The translations under genes and the position numbers were made by a program. Shown here one piece after another: positions 8,400 through 17,706 of a DNA stretch of 64,000 bases. The stretch's first letter is position 1; each line of letters begins with the position of its first letter. Source of the stretch: UBA8079 sp049601915 (lineage in GTDB: Bacteria; Pseudomonadota; Alphaproteobacteria; UBA6615). Location: the NCBI GenBank assembly GCA_049601915.1, contig JBMYRB010000005.1:124001-188000 (forward strand), in the 5' to 3' direction. A model generated the notes under the pieces. The model had not been told where the DNA came from, ran no database searches, and saw nothing but the letters and a program-made list of their open reading frames with translations.

Positions 8400-8825
8400 T
8401 CAGCCCGCCGCCGCCTCGTAGCGTGCGCGGAAATCATCCGGGATGTCTGCGGTAATGAGCTTGCCGGGTTCGTCGGGGTCGGAGGATGCCCATACCCTGA
8501 TCTCTTCGCCGCGCACGGCAGTTGTTTCGGCGTTGGACACCTCGTGGGTCACGACGAGGGTCCGGCGCCGCCACTCGCTCACATGGCTGGTGATCTCTAG
8601 GTCGTCACCGAACTGGCTGGGCGACAGAAATTTGGCATGGGCATCGACCAGCGGCAGACCGACCGTCTCGTACTCATCGAGCATCACCTCGTAACCCACC
8701 CCGGCACTCTCGAACAGATGCCGGGTGCCGTGATCGAACCAAACGAAATAATTGGGGTAGAAGACGATTCTGGCCGGATCGCAGTGGCCCCACTCGACGG
8801 GAATCTTGATTGTATTTCTGCGCAT
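8400..8825 (-). CDS. 4-hydroxybenzoyl-CoA thioesterase-like hotdog protein
   Basis: This is a 141-residue single hotdog domain. The N-terminal motif WGHCDPARIVFYPNYFVWFD matches the 4-hydroxybenzoyl-CoA thioesterase active-site pattern, with Asp followed by a YPNY stretch. I chose the ATG at 8825 (MRRNTIK) because GGAGG lies 10 bp upstream; an ATG three codons earlier would leave only 1 bp between them. It hydrolyses a short aromatic or acyl-CoA ester. Its position in an aromatic-acid cluster with an acyl-CoA synthetase suggests release of a hydroxylated acid from CoA before ring cleavage. It is divergent from the MarR gene. Confidence 0.82.
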   Translation of the reverse strand: MRRNTIKIPVEWGHCDPARIVFYPNYFVWFDHGTRHLFESAGVGYEVMLDEYETVGLPLVDAHAKFLSPSQFGDDLEITSHVSEWRRRTLVVTHEVSNAETTAVRGEEIRVWASSDPDEPGKLITADIPDDFRARYEAAAG

Positions 8826-9007
8826 GTCTGGCATGCCTCCGTCGGTGATCATCAGAGGAGACGAAGCGTCAGTTTCGTTGGTGCAACCGAGCGGGTCAAT
8901 GTTCGTGGGCTTAATCTGTACCGGGCCGACAAAGGGTATTGATGTGGTACATATTCACCTCGCCTCGAAGCTGCGGGCGAGGCACAAGGCGATGAGGGAC
9001 GGGTAGC

Positions 9008-9463
9008 GTGACGGAAGACGAAAACAGCAAGGCTGGCGAAATCGATCTGGGCCTTTTGCCGGGCCTCGTCGGCTATCAGTTGCGGCGCGCGCAAATCGAG
9101 ACGTTCCAGCATTTCGTTTCGAGTTTGGGCGATGAGGGCATGCGGCCCGGCTGGTTCGGCCTGTTGATTATTGTCGCCAACAATCCGGGGCTCAGCCAAA
9201 CCCAGCTGGCCCGCACGCTCGGTGTGGACGCATCGACAATGGTCGCGATGATCGACCGCATGGAACAGAGTGGCTGGGTAGTGCGGTCACGATCCAAGTC
9301 CGACCGCCGGTTCCATGAGTTGCATTTGACGGATGCGGGCGCCGGGATGCTGGAACGGATCACGCCGTTGGTGAGAGATCATGATGGCGCGATTACCGCG
9401 AACCTTACCGAGCCCGAATCCGAAGAGCTGCTGCGCCTGTTACGCAAGGTCACGGGTGTCTGA
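9008..9463 (+). CDS. MarR-family transcriptional regulator
   Basis: This 151-residue protein has a winged helix-turn-helix typical of MarR: LSQTQLARTLGVDASTMV, then MIDRMEQSGWVVR and a wing SKSDRRFHELHLTDAG. It starts at GTG (9008) after a GAGGGACGGG ribosome-binding region. It is divergent from the thioesterase gene and is the only regulator in the first 50 kb. It probably represses the thioesterase, TRAP and gentisate genes and is released by an aromatic acid or its CoA ester. The palindrome at 5191-5227 is a candidate target. Confidence 0.88.
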   Translation: MTEDENSKAGEIDLGLLPGLVGYQLRRAQIETFQHFVSSLGDEGMRPGWFGLLIIVANNPGLSQTQLARTLGVDASTMVAMIDRMEQSGWVVRSRSKSDRRFHELHLTDAGAGMLERITPLVRDHDGAITANLTEPESEELLRLLRKVTGV

Positions 9464-10143
9464 TCACGCCATCGCAACTGGGCAAGGCCGGCCTGAGACT
9501 GATGCTCGATACCGGCCTGTTCTATGAGTTCGTGCAGATGGATGAACTGGACTCGGGCCAGCCCACCCGACACTGGGCCGGCACAGTCCAGCGGGGTATC
9601 AACTATGCATTGGTGGTATCGAGTTGTGCCGGTCTTTGGTCATACATCATCGGTGACACGGTCGAGCTTGTGAGCCGCAACCCGCTGCGCGTGCGCGTGA
9701 CGGGTCGCACGAGCTACATGATGTCGGCGTTCGGCGAACATCTTATTGCTGACGAGATCGAGGCGGCGGTCCGCGACGGGGGCGTGGCCATGGGGGCGGA
9801 TGTCCAGGACTGGTCCGTGGGCGCGGTCCATGCGGGAGGCGATGAGAACCGGGGCGGGCATCTGTACATTGCAGAGTTTGCCACAGAAATGCCGTCCGAG
9901 GCGCGGCTGGCGCATTTCGCGCGCATCCTCGATGCCGCACTTTGCGCGACCAACGAGGATTATGAGGCGCACAGGTCGGACGGGTTCGGGATGAATGCGC
10001 CCGAGGTGATTGCCCTGCCGTCGGGCGGGTTTGCGGAATGGATGAAGGCGCGCGGTCAGCTCGGCGGCCAGCACAAGGTGCCGCGGATCATCAACGACGC
10101 GGAGCTGTTCGAGAATTTGAGAAATTTCGCGAGCTGGCGCTAG
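9464..10143 (+). pseudogene. C-terminal fragment of a GH3-family (auxin-responsive-like) protein
   Basis: About 225 in-frame codons resemble the C-terminal half of GH3 acyl-adenylate-forming proteins (GLRLMLDTGLFYEFV, GLWSYIIGDTVELV, RVTGRTSYMMSAFGE). Bacterial GH3 proteins are around 500 residues. The reading frame with GH3 similarity begins directly after the MarR stop at 9463 and has no N-terminal half. An internal ATG at 9502 could start a 213-residue product that lacks the nucleotide-binding half. This is probably a truncated leftover from a rearrangement, although the remaining frame is intact. Confidence 0.72.
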
Positions 10144-10146
10144 ACC

Positions 10147-11004
10147 CTAGAGATATTCCTCGCTCCAGCGCGCATAGTCGTCGGCGCGCATTAGTCGCTT
10201 CATGGTGTCGCCCGGCGCGACATTCTCCAGGTCGTCGGGATGGGTGCCGTTCGCGAGTGCTGTTTGCGTTTCGATGAACGCCGCCATGGCCGCCGCATGC
10301 ACCTTGTGCCCTTGCAGGCAGATGCGCACCCCGATCGAGGCGAGCCAATCGCGGTCCATCATCTCGCGAGACGCGTTGCCCAGGATGATCGGCGTCGAGA
10401 TTTTCGCCGCGATCGCCTCCAGGTCATTGCGGCTTTTCACGCCGACCAGGAACAGGGCGTCCGCTCCCGCACCCTCATAGGCGTTGGCGCGTCGGACGGC
10501 TTCATCGACTCCAGCGATGCCCGGTGCGCTGGTGCGCCCGGCGATCACCAGGTCGGGGTCGGAGCGCGCATCGAGCGCGGCCTTTATCTTGCCGATACCT
10601 TCCTCGACGCTGATCAGGCTGGCCTTGCCGCCCGAGCCAAAGGGGTTGGGCAGGTCCGTGTCCTCGATCGACAGCGCGGCGACGCCTGCCATCTCGAGTT
10701 CCTCGACCGTGCGGCGCACGTTGAGTGCGTTGCCGTAGCCATGGTCGGCGTCGACCAGAAGCGGCAGGTCGCAGGCGCGACCGATACGTTTAGCCTGACC
10801 AGCGAATTCCGACAGGGTCAGCACGATCAGGTCGGGTGCTGCCAGCACCGCCATTGAGGCAACCGAGCCGGCGAAGATGCCTACCTCAAAGCCAACGTCC
10901 TGCGTGATGCGCGCGGTCATCGGGTCGGCGACCGAGCCAGGATGAATACAGGTATCTCCGTTCAGGACGGCTCGGAGTTTCTGTCGGCGTTCGGACCAGC
11001 GCAT
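10147..11004 (-). CDS. Isocitrate lyase/PEP mutase superfamily protein, oxaloacetate decarboxylase-like
   Basis: The 285-residue TIM-barrel protein begins MRWSERRQKLRAVL with AGGAAC upstream (start at 11004). Superfamily features are LPLLVDADHGYGNALNV (metal-binding Asp residues), SIEDTDLP and PIILGNAS. The lyase KKCGH loop is absent and a GSGGKASLIS stretch lies there instead. This resembles the oxaloacetate-decarboxylase or carboxyphosphonate-mutase-like branch, so a C-C lyase or decarboxylase on a 2-oxo or 2-hydroxy acid is likely. It is convergent with the GH3 fragment and follows the CoA-transferase gene. Confidence 0.75.
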   Translation of the reverse strand: MRWSERRQKLRAVLNGDTCIHPGSVADPMTARITQDVGFEVGIFAGSVASMAVLAAPDLIVLTLSEFAGQAKRIGRACDLPLLVDADHGYGNALNVRRTVEELEMAGVAALSIEDTDLPNPFGSGGKASLISVEEGIGKIKAALDARSDPDLVIAGRTSAPGIAGVDEAVRRANAYEGAGADALFLVGVKSRNDLEAIAAKISTPIILGNASREMMDRDWLASIGVRICLQGHKVHAAAMAAFIETQTALANGTHPDDLENVAPGDTMKRLMRADDYARWSEEYL

Positions 11005-11029
11005 GTTGGTTCCTGTTCTGTAGGTCGGA

Positions 11030-12247
11030 TTATTTGAGCTTGCGACGTTCGGTAACAAGGCCACCCGATTCGGCGAGCGATGCCACGTCGGCTTCATCGA
11101 AGCCGTGCTCGCTGAGTATCTCTTCAGCATGGGCGCCGAAGGCGGGCGGGGTCGAGCGGATTTCGCCCGGCGTGCGCCCGAACTTGATCGGGATGCCCGT
11201 GCCTTCATACCAGTCGAGCCTGGCGGCCATTTCGCGGTGCCTGGTGTGCGCGGCGTTCATCACCTGATCGGTGTTCAGCACCGGCCCGGCGGGGATGCCC
11301 GCGGACAACAGCTTGAGAGACAGTTCCTCGCCATCGACCGCGGAGAAGGCGTCGATTAGTTCATCACGCAGTTCGCCGAGATGCTGAATCCGGTCGGAAT
11401 TGTTTACGAAGCGCGGGTCGTCGGCGAGCTCGGGCCTGCCCAGTTCGTCGCACAGGCGCCGGAAGGCCCGGTTGTTGCCCGCGCCAATGAACACGTCGAC
11501 GGTCTTGGTCGGGAACTTGTCGTAGGGCGCGATGTTGCTGTGCTGGTTGCCGGTGATGCCCGGCACCTTGCCGCCCGACAGGTAGTAGTTGGGGACGTGG
11601 GGATGCATCAGCGAGACCGCGCAGTCATAGAGCGTCATGTCGATGAACTGGCCCTTGCCCGAACGCTGGCGTTCGAACAGCGCCATCAGGATGGCCACGC
11701 AGGAATAGAGCCCGGTGCCCATGTCGACGGCGGCGATGCCGACCCGGGTCGGCTCCTTCTCGGCACCCCCATTGATCGACAGCCAGCCCGCCATGGATTG
11801 GACGATCGCGTCGTAGCCGGGAAAACCGCCCAGCGGCCCGTCGGCCCCATAGCCGGAAATCCGGCAATGGATCAGGGACGGGTATTTTTCCGCCAGCACA
11901 TCGTCGTAGCCGAGCCCCCATTTCTCCAGGGTGCCGGTCTTGTAATTCTCGATCAGGACTTCGGCCTCTTCGAGCAGCCGGAACAGTATCTCGCGGCCCT
12001 CGGGTTTCGATAGATCGAGGCCGATCGAGCGCTTGTTGCGGTTGAGCCCGGTGAAATAGGAGGCGTCGCCCTCGTGGAAGGGCGGCCCCCAGTCGCGCAC
12101 CTCGTCGCCCTGGGGTGGCTCGACCTTGATCACGTTGGCGCCGTGGTCTGCCATGATCTGCGTGCAGTAGGGGCCGCCGAGGACGCGGGTCAGATCCACC
12201 ACCTTGAGGCCGGCGAGCGCGCCGAAAGGTCCAGTATTTTGGGTCAT
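11030..12247 (-). CDS. Class III (CaiB/BaiF family) CoA-transferase
   Basis: The 405-residue protein has the CaiB/formyl-CoA transferase fold signatures: VVDLTRVLGGPYCTQIMADH at the N-terminus, NRNKRSIGLDLSKPEG, and the segment VGIAAVDMGTGLYS with the catalytic Asp. A C-terminal RTPGEIRSTPP motif is also present. The enzyme moves CoA between organic acids through a mixed anhydride at Asp. It lies between the PEP-mutase-like gene and a two-subunit CoA-transferase on the same strand. The cluster thus has two distinct ways to activate acids by CoA transfer. Donor and acceptor are unknown. Confidence 0.9.
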   Translation of the reverse strand: MTQNTGPFGALAGLKVVDLTRVLGGPYCTQIMADHGANVIKVEPPQGDEVRDWGPPFHEGDASYFTGLNRNKRSIGLDLSKPEGREILFRLLEEAEVLIENYKTGTLEKWGLGYDDVLAEKYPSLIHCRISGYGADGPLGGFPGYDAIVQSMAGWLSINGGAEKEPTRVGIAAVDMGTGLYSCVAILMALFERQRSGKGQFIDMTLYDCAVSLMHPHVPNYYLSGGKVPGITGNQHSNIAPYDKFPTKTVDVFIGAGNNRAFRRLCDELGRPELADDPRFVNNSDRIQHLGELRDELIDAFSAVDGEELSLKLLSAGIPAGPVLNTDQVMNAAHTRHREMAARLDWYEGTGIPIKFGRTPGEIRSTPPAFGAHAEEILSEHGFDEADVASLAESGGLVTERRKLK

Positions 12248-12269
12248 GGATGTCTACCTTGAAAGAAAG

Positions 12270-13013
12270 TCAGGCGGCGTCGGCGTCGCCGAACACACGC
12301 GAGGCGAAAGCCGGATATGTCTCGGCCACTTCGTTCGCAACGCGGCCGCGCAGCAAGTCGAGCGTCGTCGCGTCGGGAATCCGGGTCTGGGGCACAACCT
12401 CCGGGGCGTCGTAATCGAAGCCGGTGTGCTCGCGGATTTCCTCGGCGTCATGTCCCGGGTGGACAGAGGCGAGCCGGAAGCGACGTTTACCCGCATCGAA
12501 ATCGAAGGCGCAGCGGCCGGTCACGAGTGCATGCGGTCCCCCGGTGCGGTGGACGTCTTCGCCGCTGACGCCGGGCGCGCTGATGAAATCCACCTTCGGC
12601 ACCAGCACACGCGCGGTGTGTTCCTCGCGGAACAGGATCACCCGGGGCACTAGGAGATAGAGATAGGCCGAGCCGAAGGAGCCGGGGAAACGGACCTTGG
12701 TGTTGGGGTAATCGCCGATACCGACCAGATTGATATTTGCCTGCCCGTCGATCTGGCCGCCGCCGAGGAAGAACGCGTCGATCCGGCCCTGCGCGGCACA
12801 ATCGAACAGCTCGCGACCGCCGTCGGTGAAGGGGCTATTGGCCTCGCTGCCGAGCATGGAGACGCGGAGCGTGCCGCCGGAGCGCGCGCGGGCGAGCAGG
12901 GCGGCGGAACCGGGGATCGGCGACTGGGCGCCGACGGCGACATGCCGCAGGCCGGCCAGCATGTCGGCGACCGTCGTGATCAGCAGTTCTTCCGGCGCGA
13001 GTTTGGCGCTCAT
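12270..13013 (-). CDS. Class I CoA-transferase beta-like subunit (IpdB/CatJ/GctB type)
   Basis: The 247-residue protein has the class I CoA-transferase beta fold pattern: GAQSPIPGSAALLARA near the N-terminus, FFLGGGQIDGQANINLVGIG mid-protein and PKVDFISAPG later. Its ATG overlaps the stop of the alpha-like subunit gene (ATGA at 13010-13013), so the two are co-translated. IpdAB, of this family, is a steroid ring-opening hydrolase rather than a transferase, and IpdB-like sequences are similar in length. I cannot tell transferase from hydrolase by eye because the catalytic Glu position is uncertain here. Confidence 0.8.
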   Translation of the reverse strand: MSAKLAPEELLITTVADMLAGLRHVAVGAQSPIPGSAALLARARSGGTLRVSMLGSEANSPFTDGGRELFDCAAQGRIDAFFLGGGQIDGQANINLVGIGDYPNTKVRFPGSFGSAYLYLLVPRVILFREEHTARVLVPKVDFISAPGVSGEDVHRTGGPHALVTGRCAFDFDAGKRRFRLASVHPGHDAEEIREHTGFDYDAPEVVPQTRIPDATTLDLLRGRVANEVAETYPAFASRVFGDADAA

Positions 13014-13834
13014 TCGGCCGCTTTCGGCGCGTAGACGAATTCATTGAGATAGCTCGCGAATCCCTCGTCGGTGCGCGCGCGTTCGAGATAATCGCGCAGA
13101 TGGGCGTCGTCGGGGCCGTAGCGACCGAACAGGCCGACGGGCCAGGCGCCGTTGGCGGCCTCGGCCAGCGCCGACACATAGAGGCCCGGGATCGTGCCTG
13201 GTGCAAGTTGCGCGTCGGCAAGCAAATCGCCCTCGTATATCTCTTCGGCCGTCACGAATGTGTAGCGCGCGGCGTGGGCCATGACCATCATTTCCCGGCG
13301 CACACCGATCCAGACATTGCCGTTCCGGTCGGCAAGGGGCGCATGGATCAACGTCACGTCGGGCCGGATCGCCTTGACCAGCACAAGCGGCCCTTCCTGT
13401 TCGCCGAACGGGTCGGTGCCGGTGGTCCAGTCGTCGCGATGGGTGAGCAGGTCGGAACCGACGATGCCGCGTACGGGCATATAGGGAATGCCCTTCTCGG
13501 CGGCCTGCAGGCCGGCATGGATCGCTGGACAGGTGCCGTCGATGATGTTGATGCTGCCCGCCTTCGCTGCCGCCATGAAGCGGGGTGCGGGGCCATATTC
13601 ATCGAGGGTGACCGCCGCGGTTTCCAGCGTGTCGACGCAGCCCGCGCCGATCAGCATATCGCCCTGGAAGCCCACGGAGGGAACGCCGATCAGGTGCAGG
13701 TCTTTGGCGCCCCGGGCGATCAATGCGCGCGCGGTCACCATGGAGCAGCCCGAATAGTCGGGCGCCATGGCGACCTTTGCCCCGTTCGGGATGCGATCGG
13801 CAAGGTCGTCGACGGATGTGAAAAGCTCGCTCAT
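13010..13834 (-). CDS. Class I CoA-transferase alpha-like subunit (IpdA/CatI/GctA type)
   Basis: The protein has 274 residues from the ATG at 13834, which has AAGGTGG 8 bp upstream; an in-frame GTG lies 8 codons earlier. It has the alpha-subunit pattern: LADRIPNGAKVAMAPDYSGC, a GSDLLTHRD stretch and DVTLIHAPLADRNGNVW, which is close to the usual ALIHVQRADRDGN-type motif. It pairs with the beta-like subunit encoded downstream. The alpha/beta pair, the CaiB gene and the divergent acyl-CoA dehydrogenase point to beta-oxidation-like degradation of a cyclic or branched acid. Confidence 0.8.
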   Translation of the reverse strand: MSELFTSVDDLADRIPNGAKVAMAPDYSGCSMVTARALIARGAKDLHLIGVPSVGFQGDMLIGAGCVDTLETAAVTLDEYGPAPRFMAAAKAGSINIIDGTCPAIHAGLQAAEKGIPYMPVRGIVGSDLLTHRDDWTTGTDPFGEQEGPLVLVKAIRPDVTLIHAPLADRNGNVWIGVRREMMVMAHAARYTFVTAEEIYEGDLLADAQLAPGTIPGLYVSALAEAANGAWPVGLFGRYGPDDAHLRDYLERARTDEGFASYLNEFVYAPKAAE

Positions 13835-13908
13835 ATGCGCTTCCACCTTTCTTTTCACGGACGGCTCGATGTTAAATAGATTGGTCGCAGGAATAAAGGA
13901 ACGCGCGG

Positions 13909-15111
13909 ATGGATTTCACCCTGCCTGAAGAGATTGCTGCGTTCGCAGATTCGGTTGCAAAGTTTGTCGAGGTCGAGATTGCGCCCGAAATGGACGCCTA
14001 TGAGGCCTCGGGTGAATTTCCGCGGACCCTCGTCGAGAAGATGGGAGCGGCGGGCTTTTTTGGTGCCGCGTTCCCGGAGAATCTCGGCGGCACGAATGTC
14101 GGATTTGTGGCCGTGGCCGCGATCTCCGAAGCGATCTCCCGATCAGCGCCGGAATTCGGCTACTGCATGAATATGCAAGGCATGACCTGCCCCTTCACGA
14201 TCTTCAATTGGGGCAATGCGGCTCAAATCGACACCCATGTGCCCGATCTGATTGCCGGCAAGCGGATCGGCATGTTCGCGTTGACCGAGCCGGGGGGCGG
14301 TTCGGATGCGGCGGGGGCCATGAAGACGACGGCCACGCGCGATGGCGACGTATACCGCCTGAACGGATCGAAACAATGGATTACCTTCGCCAATGCCGCT
14401 GACTTGGGTGTGCTGTTCGCCAAGACCGACCCGTCTGCCGAGCACAAGGGCATCGCGGCCTTCATCGTCGAGCCCAAAAAGTATGACGGCTTCACGGCGG
14501 ATCCGATCCCGATGACCGGTCTTTCGAACGCCTTGGCGTCCAACGCCGTGTTCCTCGATGACTTTGTCGTCCCGGTGGAGAACCGCTTGGGTGAAGAGGG
14601 CGAGGGTTTCAAGATCGCGATGAACGCGCTGGAGTTCGGGCGGCTGACCGTGTCGGCGCGCGCGGTCGGGCTGGCCCAGGCCTGCCTCGACGAGGCGATC
14701 ACCTATGCCAACGAGCGGGTCATCCGGGGTCGGCCGATCGGGGAGTATCAGATGGTGCAGCATCTGATCGCCGACATGGCCACTCATATCGATGCCGCGC
14801 GGCTGATGGTGTACCGGATGGCCTGGCTGATGGATGAGGGGCACCCCGCGACCCGGGCGGCGTCCCGCGCCAAGTATATTGCCGTCGAGGCGGCGAAGGA
14901 GGCCGCTGCGGGGGCGGAGGAGATCTTTGCCGGCTATGCCCTAGCCGACGAATACCCGATCAAGAAATTCACCGCCTATGTCAACATGCTGGCGGTGGGC
15001 GAAGGTACGGCCAACGTCCAGCGGATCCTGATCGGCGAGGATGCGCTGGGAATCAAGGATGCCAACCGGCACCCGGTTCGCAATCGCCTTCGCAGCCCGA
15101 ATATGGAATAA
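13909..15111 (+). CDS. Acyl-CoA dehydrogenase
   Basis: The 400-residue flavoenzyme shows FALTEPGGGSDAAGA (flavin and substrate loop), LNGSKQWITFANAA, and GEGTANVQRILIGEDALG near the C-terminus, where the acyl-CoA dehydrogenase catalytic-base region lies. Length and motifs fit short/branched-chain dehydrogenases that insert a 2,3-double bond and pass electrons to ETF. It is divergent from the CoA-transferase operon across a 74-bp gap and precedes the molybdenum-hydroxylase genes. The exact acyl substrate is not evident. Confidence 0.93.
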   Translation: MDFTLPEEIAAFADSVAKFVEVEIAPEMDAYEASGEFPRTLVEKMGAAGFFGAAFPENLGGTNVGFVAVAAISEAISRSAPEFGYCMNMQGMTCPFTIFNWGNAAQIDTHVPDLIAGKRIGMFALTEPGGGSDAAGAMKTTATRDGDVYRLNGSKQWITFANAADLGVLFAKTDPSAEHKGIAAFIVEPKKYDGFTADPIPMTGLSNALASNAVFLDDFVVPVENRLGEEGEGFKIAMNALEFGRLTVSARAVGLAQACLDEAITYANERVIRGRPIGEYQMVQHLIADMATHIDAARLMVYRMAWLMDEGHPATRAASRAKYIAVEAAKEAAAGAEEIFAGYALADEYPIKKFTAYVNMLAVGEGTANVQRILIGEDALGIKDANRHPVRNRLRSPNME

Positions 15112-15168
15112 TTCAAGCCACCAAACCGCGCCTCAGACGCGGACGGAATGCACGCGTGGAGAGAGACG

Positions 15169-17559
15169 ATGACCGACGAAGCCCTGAGCCCTGATTCGAG
15201 CGTCCTGGGACGGCCAAACAGCTATATCGGCAAGGTGGTGCCGCGCCCGAACGTGCGAAAGCTGGTGCGTGGAAAGGGCCAATTCGTCGATGATCTGACT
15301 CTGCCCCGCATGGTCCATGCGGTGTTCCTGCGCTCGCCCCATGCGCATGCGAATATCATTTCCATCGACACCAGCGCAGCCAAGGGCATGCCCGGCGTGG
15401 TGCGCGTTGTTACCGGCGCCGAACTGGCCGAGGTCTGTGAGCCCTGGGTCGGGGTCCTGTCTCACATGGTTGGTCTCAAATCCGCCCCGCAGCATGCGAT
15501 CGCGGTGAACAAGGTCAGTTGGCAGGGCGAGGCCGTCGTTGCGGTTGTCGCCAACAGCCGGGCCGAGGCCGAGGATGCCGCTGCAGAGGTTCAGGTCGAG
15601 TATGAGGAACTGCCGGCGGTGACGGATCCGGAGACGGCCGGTGATCCGGATACTCATGTGATTCACCCCGAGCTCGGCGACAATATCGCTTTCGAACATG
15701 GGGTCGACGCTGGCGATGTGGATGCGGCCTTCGCCGCGGCCGATCTGGTGGTCGAGGAGACGTATAATTTTGATCGTCATACCGGCGTGACCCTCGAACC
15801 GCGGGTCATCCTGGCAGACTATGACGAGGCCGACGACAAGCTGACCGTTAATATGTCGAATCAGGCCCCGCACATGATGCAGCATATTTTTGCCAAGCAT
15901 CTGGGTATTCATGAGGGCCAGGTCCGGGTCATCTGCAAGGATGTGGGGGGTTCCTTCGGCATCAAGGTTCATGTCTATGCCGACGAGATGGGGACCGTTG
16001 CGCTGTCCCGGCTGCTCTGCCGGCCGGTCAAGTTCGCCGCCGACCGGCTCGAATCCTTCCTCACCGACATCCACGCGCGTGCGCATCGGGTACACGCGAA
16101 AATGGGCTTCACCAAGGATGGCGACATTACCGCGATCGAGGTCGACGATCTGACGGGTGTGGGGCCCTATTCCATGTATCCGCGCACCAGCGCCATGGAG
16201 GCGAACCAGGTGCTCAACTTCACCGGCGGTCCCTACAAACACCAGAATTACAGAGCGAAGGCGCAGGTCGTGTTCCAGAACAAGAACGTCATGTGCCAGT
16301 ACCGCGCCGTCGGCCACCCGATCGCCTTCGCGGTGACCGAGTCCATGGTGGACAAGGGCGCGCGGGCGCTGGGGATTGATCCGGTGGACATCCGCCGGCG
16401 CAACCTCATTGCCGATGATGCCTATCCGACCAAGGGTGCGAGCGGCATTGCCTTCGAGGGCCTGTCCCATCATCAGACCCTCGACAAGCTGCTGGCCTCG
16501 ATGGATTACGAGGGCATGAAGGCCGAGCGCGACAAGCTCCGCGGCGAGGGGATTTATCGGGGCATCGGCTTCGCGGCGATGATCGAGCTGACCAACCCGG
16601 GCGCGGCCATGTACGGCATCGGCGGGGCGCGGATTTCGTCTCAGGATGGCGCCCAGGTGCGGCTCGATTCGAGTGGCTCCATCGTCGTTCATACCTCTGT
16701 CACCGAACAGGGACAAGGGACCGACGGGGTGATGGCCCAGATCGCGGCCACCGCGTTCGGCGTGACGCCGGAGCGGGTGAAGGTGATCACCGGTGACACT
16801 GATAATGTGCCGACCGGCGGCGGGACCTGGGGATCGCGCGGTGCGGGTATCGGCGGCGAGGCGGTCCTGCGGGCGGCCAAGGCGCTGCGCTACAACATCA
16901 AGGACATCGCGGGTCAGCTGCTCCAGGCCGACCCGGCCACCCTCGACATCCGCGAGGGCGTGGTGGTCGACGATGACACAGGCAACGAGCGTATGGGCCT
17001 CGATGAGGTGGCGCGGATTTCCTATTTCCGCTCGGACATGATCCCCAAGGGCTTCCAGCCCGAACTGATGGCGACGCGCCATTTCGTCCCACGGGAATAC
17101 AACATCGCCTTCACCAACGGCCTGCAGGCCTGTTACGTCGAGGTCGACCCCGAGACGGGACTCCTCGAATTTCTCAACTACTGGGTGGTCGAGGATTGCG
17201 GCACGGTCCTGAACCCGCAGCTGGTGGACGAGCAGGTACGCGGCGGTGTCATCCAGGGGCTCGGCGGCGCGCTGATGGAGGAGTGCCGCTATGACGCGGC
17301 GGGCAACCTCGTGAACGCCAATATGGCGGATTATCTGGTGCCCATGGCGGGCGAGATGCCGGATATCTCGGTCGGTCATGTGGAGACTCCGACGGCGGAT
17401 TCCGAGCTCGGTGCGAAGGGCGCGGGCGAGGCGGGCACGGCCGGCGCGCCCGGCGTGGTCATGAACGCGATCAACGACGCCCTGTCGCCCTTCAACACAC
17501 GACTTTCCCATCAGCCGATCACGCCGGAACGAATTCTCAAGGCGCTGGGCAAGTTCTAG
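15169..17559 (+). CDS. Molybdenum hydroxylase large subunit (xanthine dehydrogenase/CoxL family), first tandem copy
   Basis: The 796-residue protein has the N-terminal aldehyde-oxidase a/b hammerhead (LVRGKGQFVDDLT) and the MoCo-binding region with GGSFGIKV. The late GAKGAGEAGTAGAPG carries the active-site Glu (about residue 754). The usual active-site loop PYRGAGRP is replaced by QYRAVGHP (from Gln377). The ATG at 15169 has GGAGAG upstream. Such subunits normally pair with an FAD subunit and a [2Fe-2S] subunit, and neither gene is present nearby. It should hydroxylate an aldehyde, N-heterocycle or aromatic acyl compound, but the substrate is unknown. Confidence 0.88.
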   Translation: MTDEALSPDSSVLGRPNSYIGKVVPRPNVRKLVRGKGQFVDDLTLPRMVHAVFLRSPHAHANIISIDTSAAKGMPGVVRVVTGAELAEVCEPWVGVLSHMVGLKSAPQHAIAVNKVSWQGEAVVAVVANSRAEAEDAAAEVQVEYEELPAVTDPETAGDPDTHVIHPELGDNIAFEHGVDAGDVDAAFAAADLVVEETYNFDRHTGVTLEPRVILADYDEADDKLTVNMSNQAPHMMQHIFAKHLGIHEGQVRVICKDVGGSFGIKVHVYADEMGTVALSRLLCRPVKFAADRLESFLTDIHARAHRVHAKMGFTKDGDITAIEVDDLTGVGPYSMYPRTSAMEANQVLNFTGGPYKHQNYRAKAQVVFQNKNVMCQYRAVGHPIAFAVTESMVDKGARALGIDPVDIRRRNLIADDAYPTKGASGIAFEGLSHHQTLDKLLASMDYEGMKAERDKLRGEGIYRGIGFAAMIELTNPGAAMYGIGGARISSQDGAQVRLDSSGSIVVHTSVTEQGQGTDGVMAQIAATAFGVTPERVKVITGDTDNVPTGGGTWGSRGAGIGGEAVLRAAKALRYNIKDIAGQLLQADPATLDIREGVVVDDDTGNERMGLDEVARISYFRSDMIPKGFQPELMATRHFVPREYNIAFTNGLQACYVEVDPETGLLEFLNYWVVEDCGTVLNPQLVDEQVRGGVIQGLGGALMEECRYDAAGNLVNANMADYLVPMAGEMPDISVGHVETPTADSELGAKGAGEAGTAGAPGVVMNAINDALSPFNTRLSHQPITPERILKALGKF

Positions 17560-17584
17560 TTCAACGCGCCAGGCATCCGTCTAG

Positions 17585-17706
17585 ACGGGCCTCCGGCCCT
17601 CCTCAGGATGAGGGCCTAGCGTTGTCTTTGTCCCGAGGATGAAGGTCTGGCGCGCTCTTTATCCTCATGCTGAGGAGCGCGCCGGAGGCGCGTGTCTCGA
17701 AGCATG
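17585..17706. repeat. Intergenic inverted-repeat element between the tandem molybdenum hydroxylases
   Basis: The gap at 17560-17815 has no gene. It carries GGGCCTCCGGCCC followed by CCTCAGGATGAGG, then a second copy-like part ATCCTCATGCTGAGGAGC with GCGCGCCGGAGGCGCG and TCTCGAAGCATG. These short hairpins and the TCGAAGCATG end are typical of the small intergenic repeats scattered in alphaproteobacterial genomes. They may act as a transcription attenuator between the two large genes. Confidence 0.6.

Noticed and set aside
15133..17511. A 792-codon open frame on the minus strand opposite the first molybdenum hydroxylase
   Set aside because: The translation has no domain pattern, while the plus strand encodes a full conserved enzyme. 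It is a GC-driven shadow.
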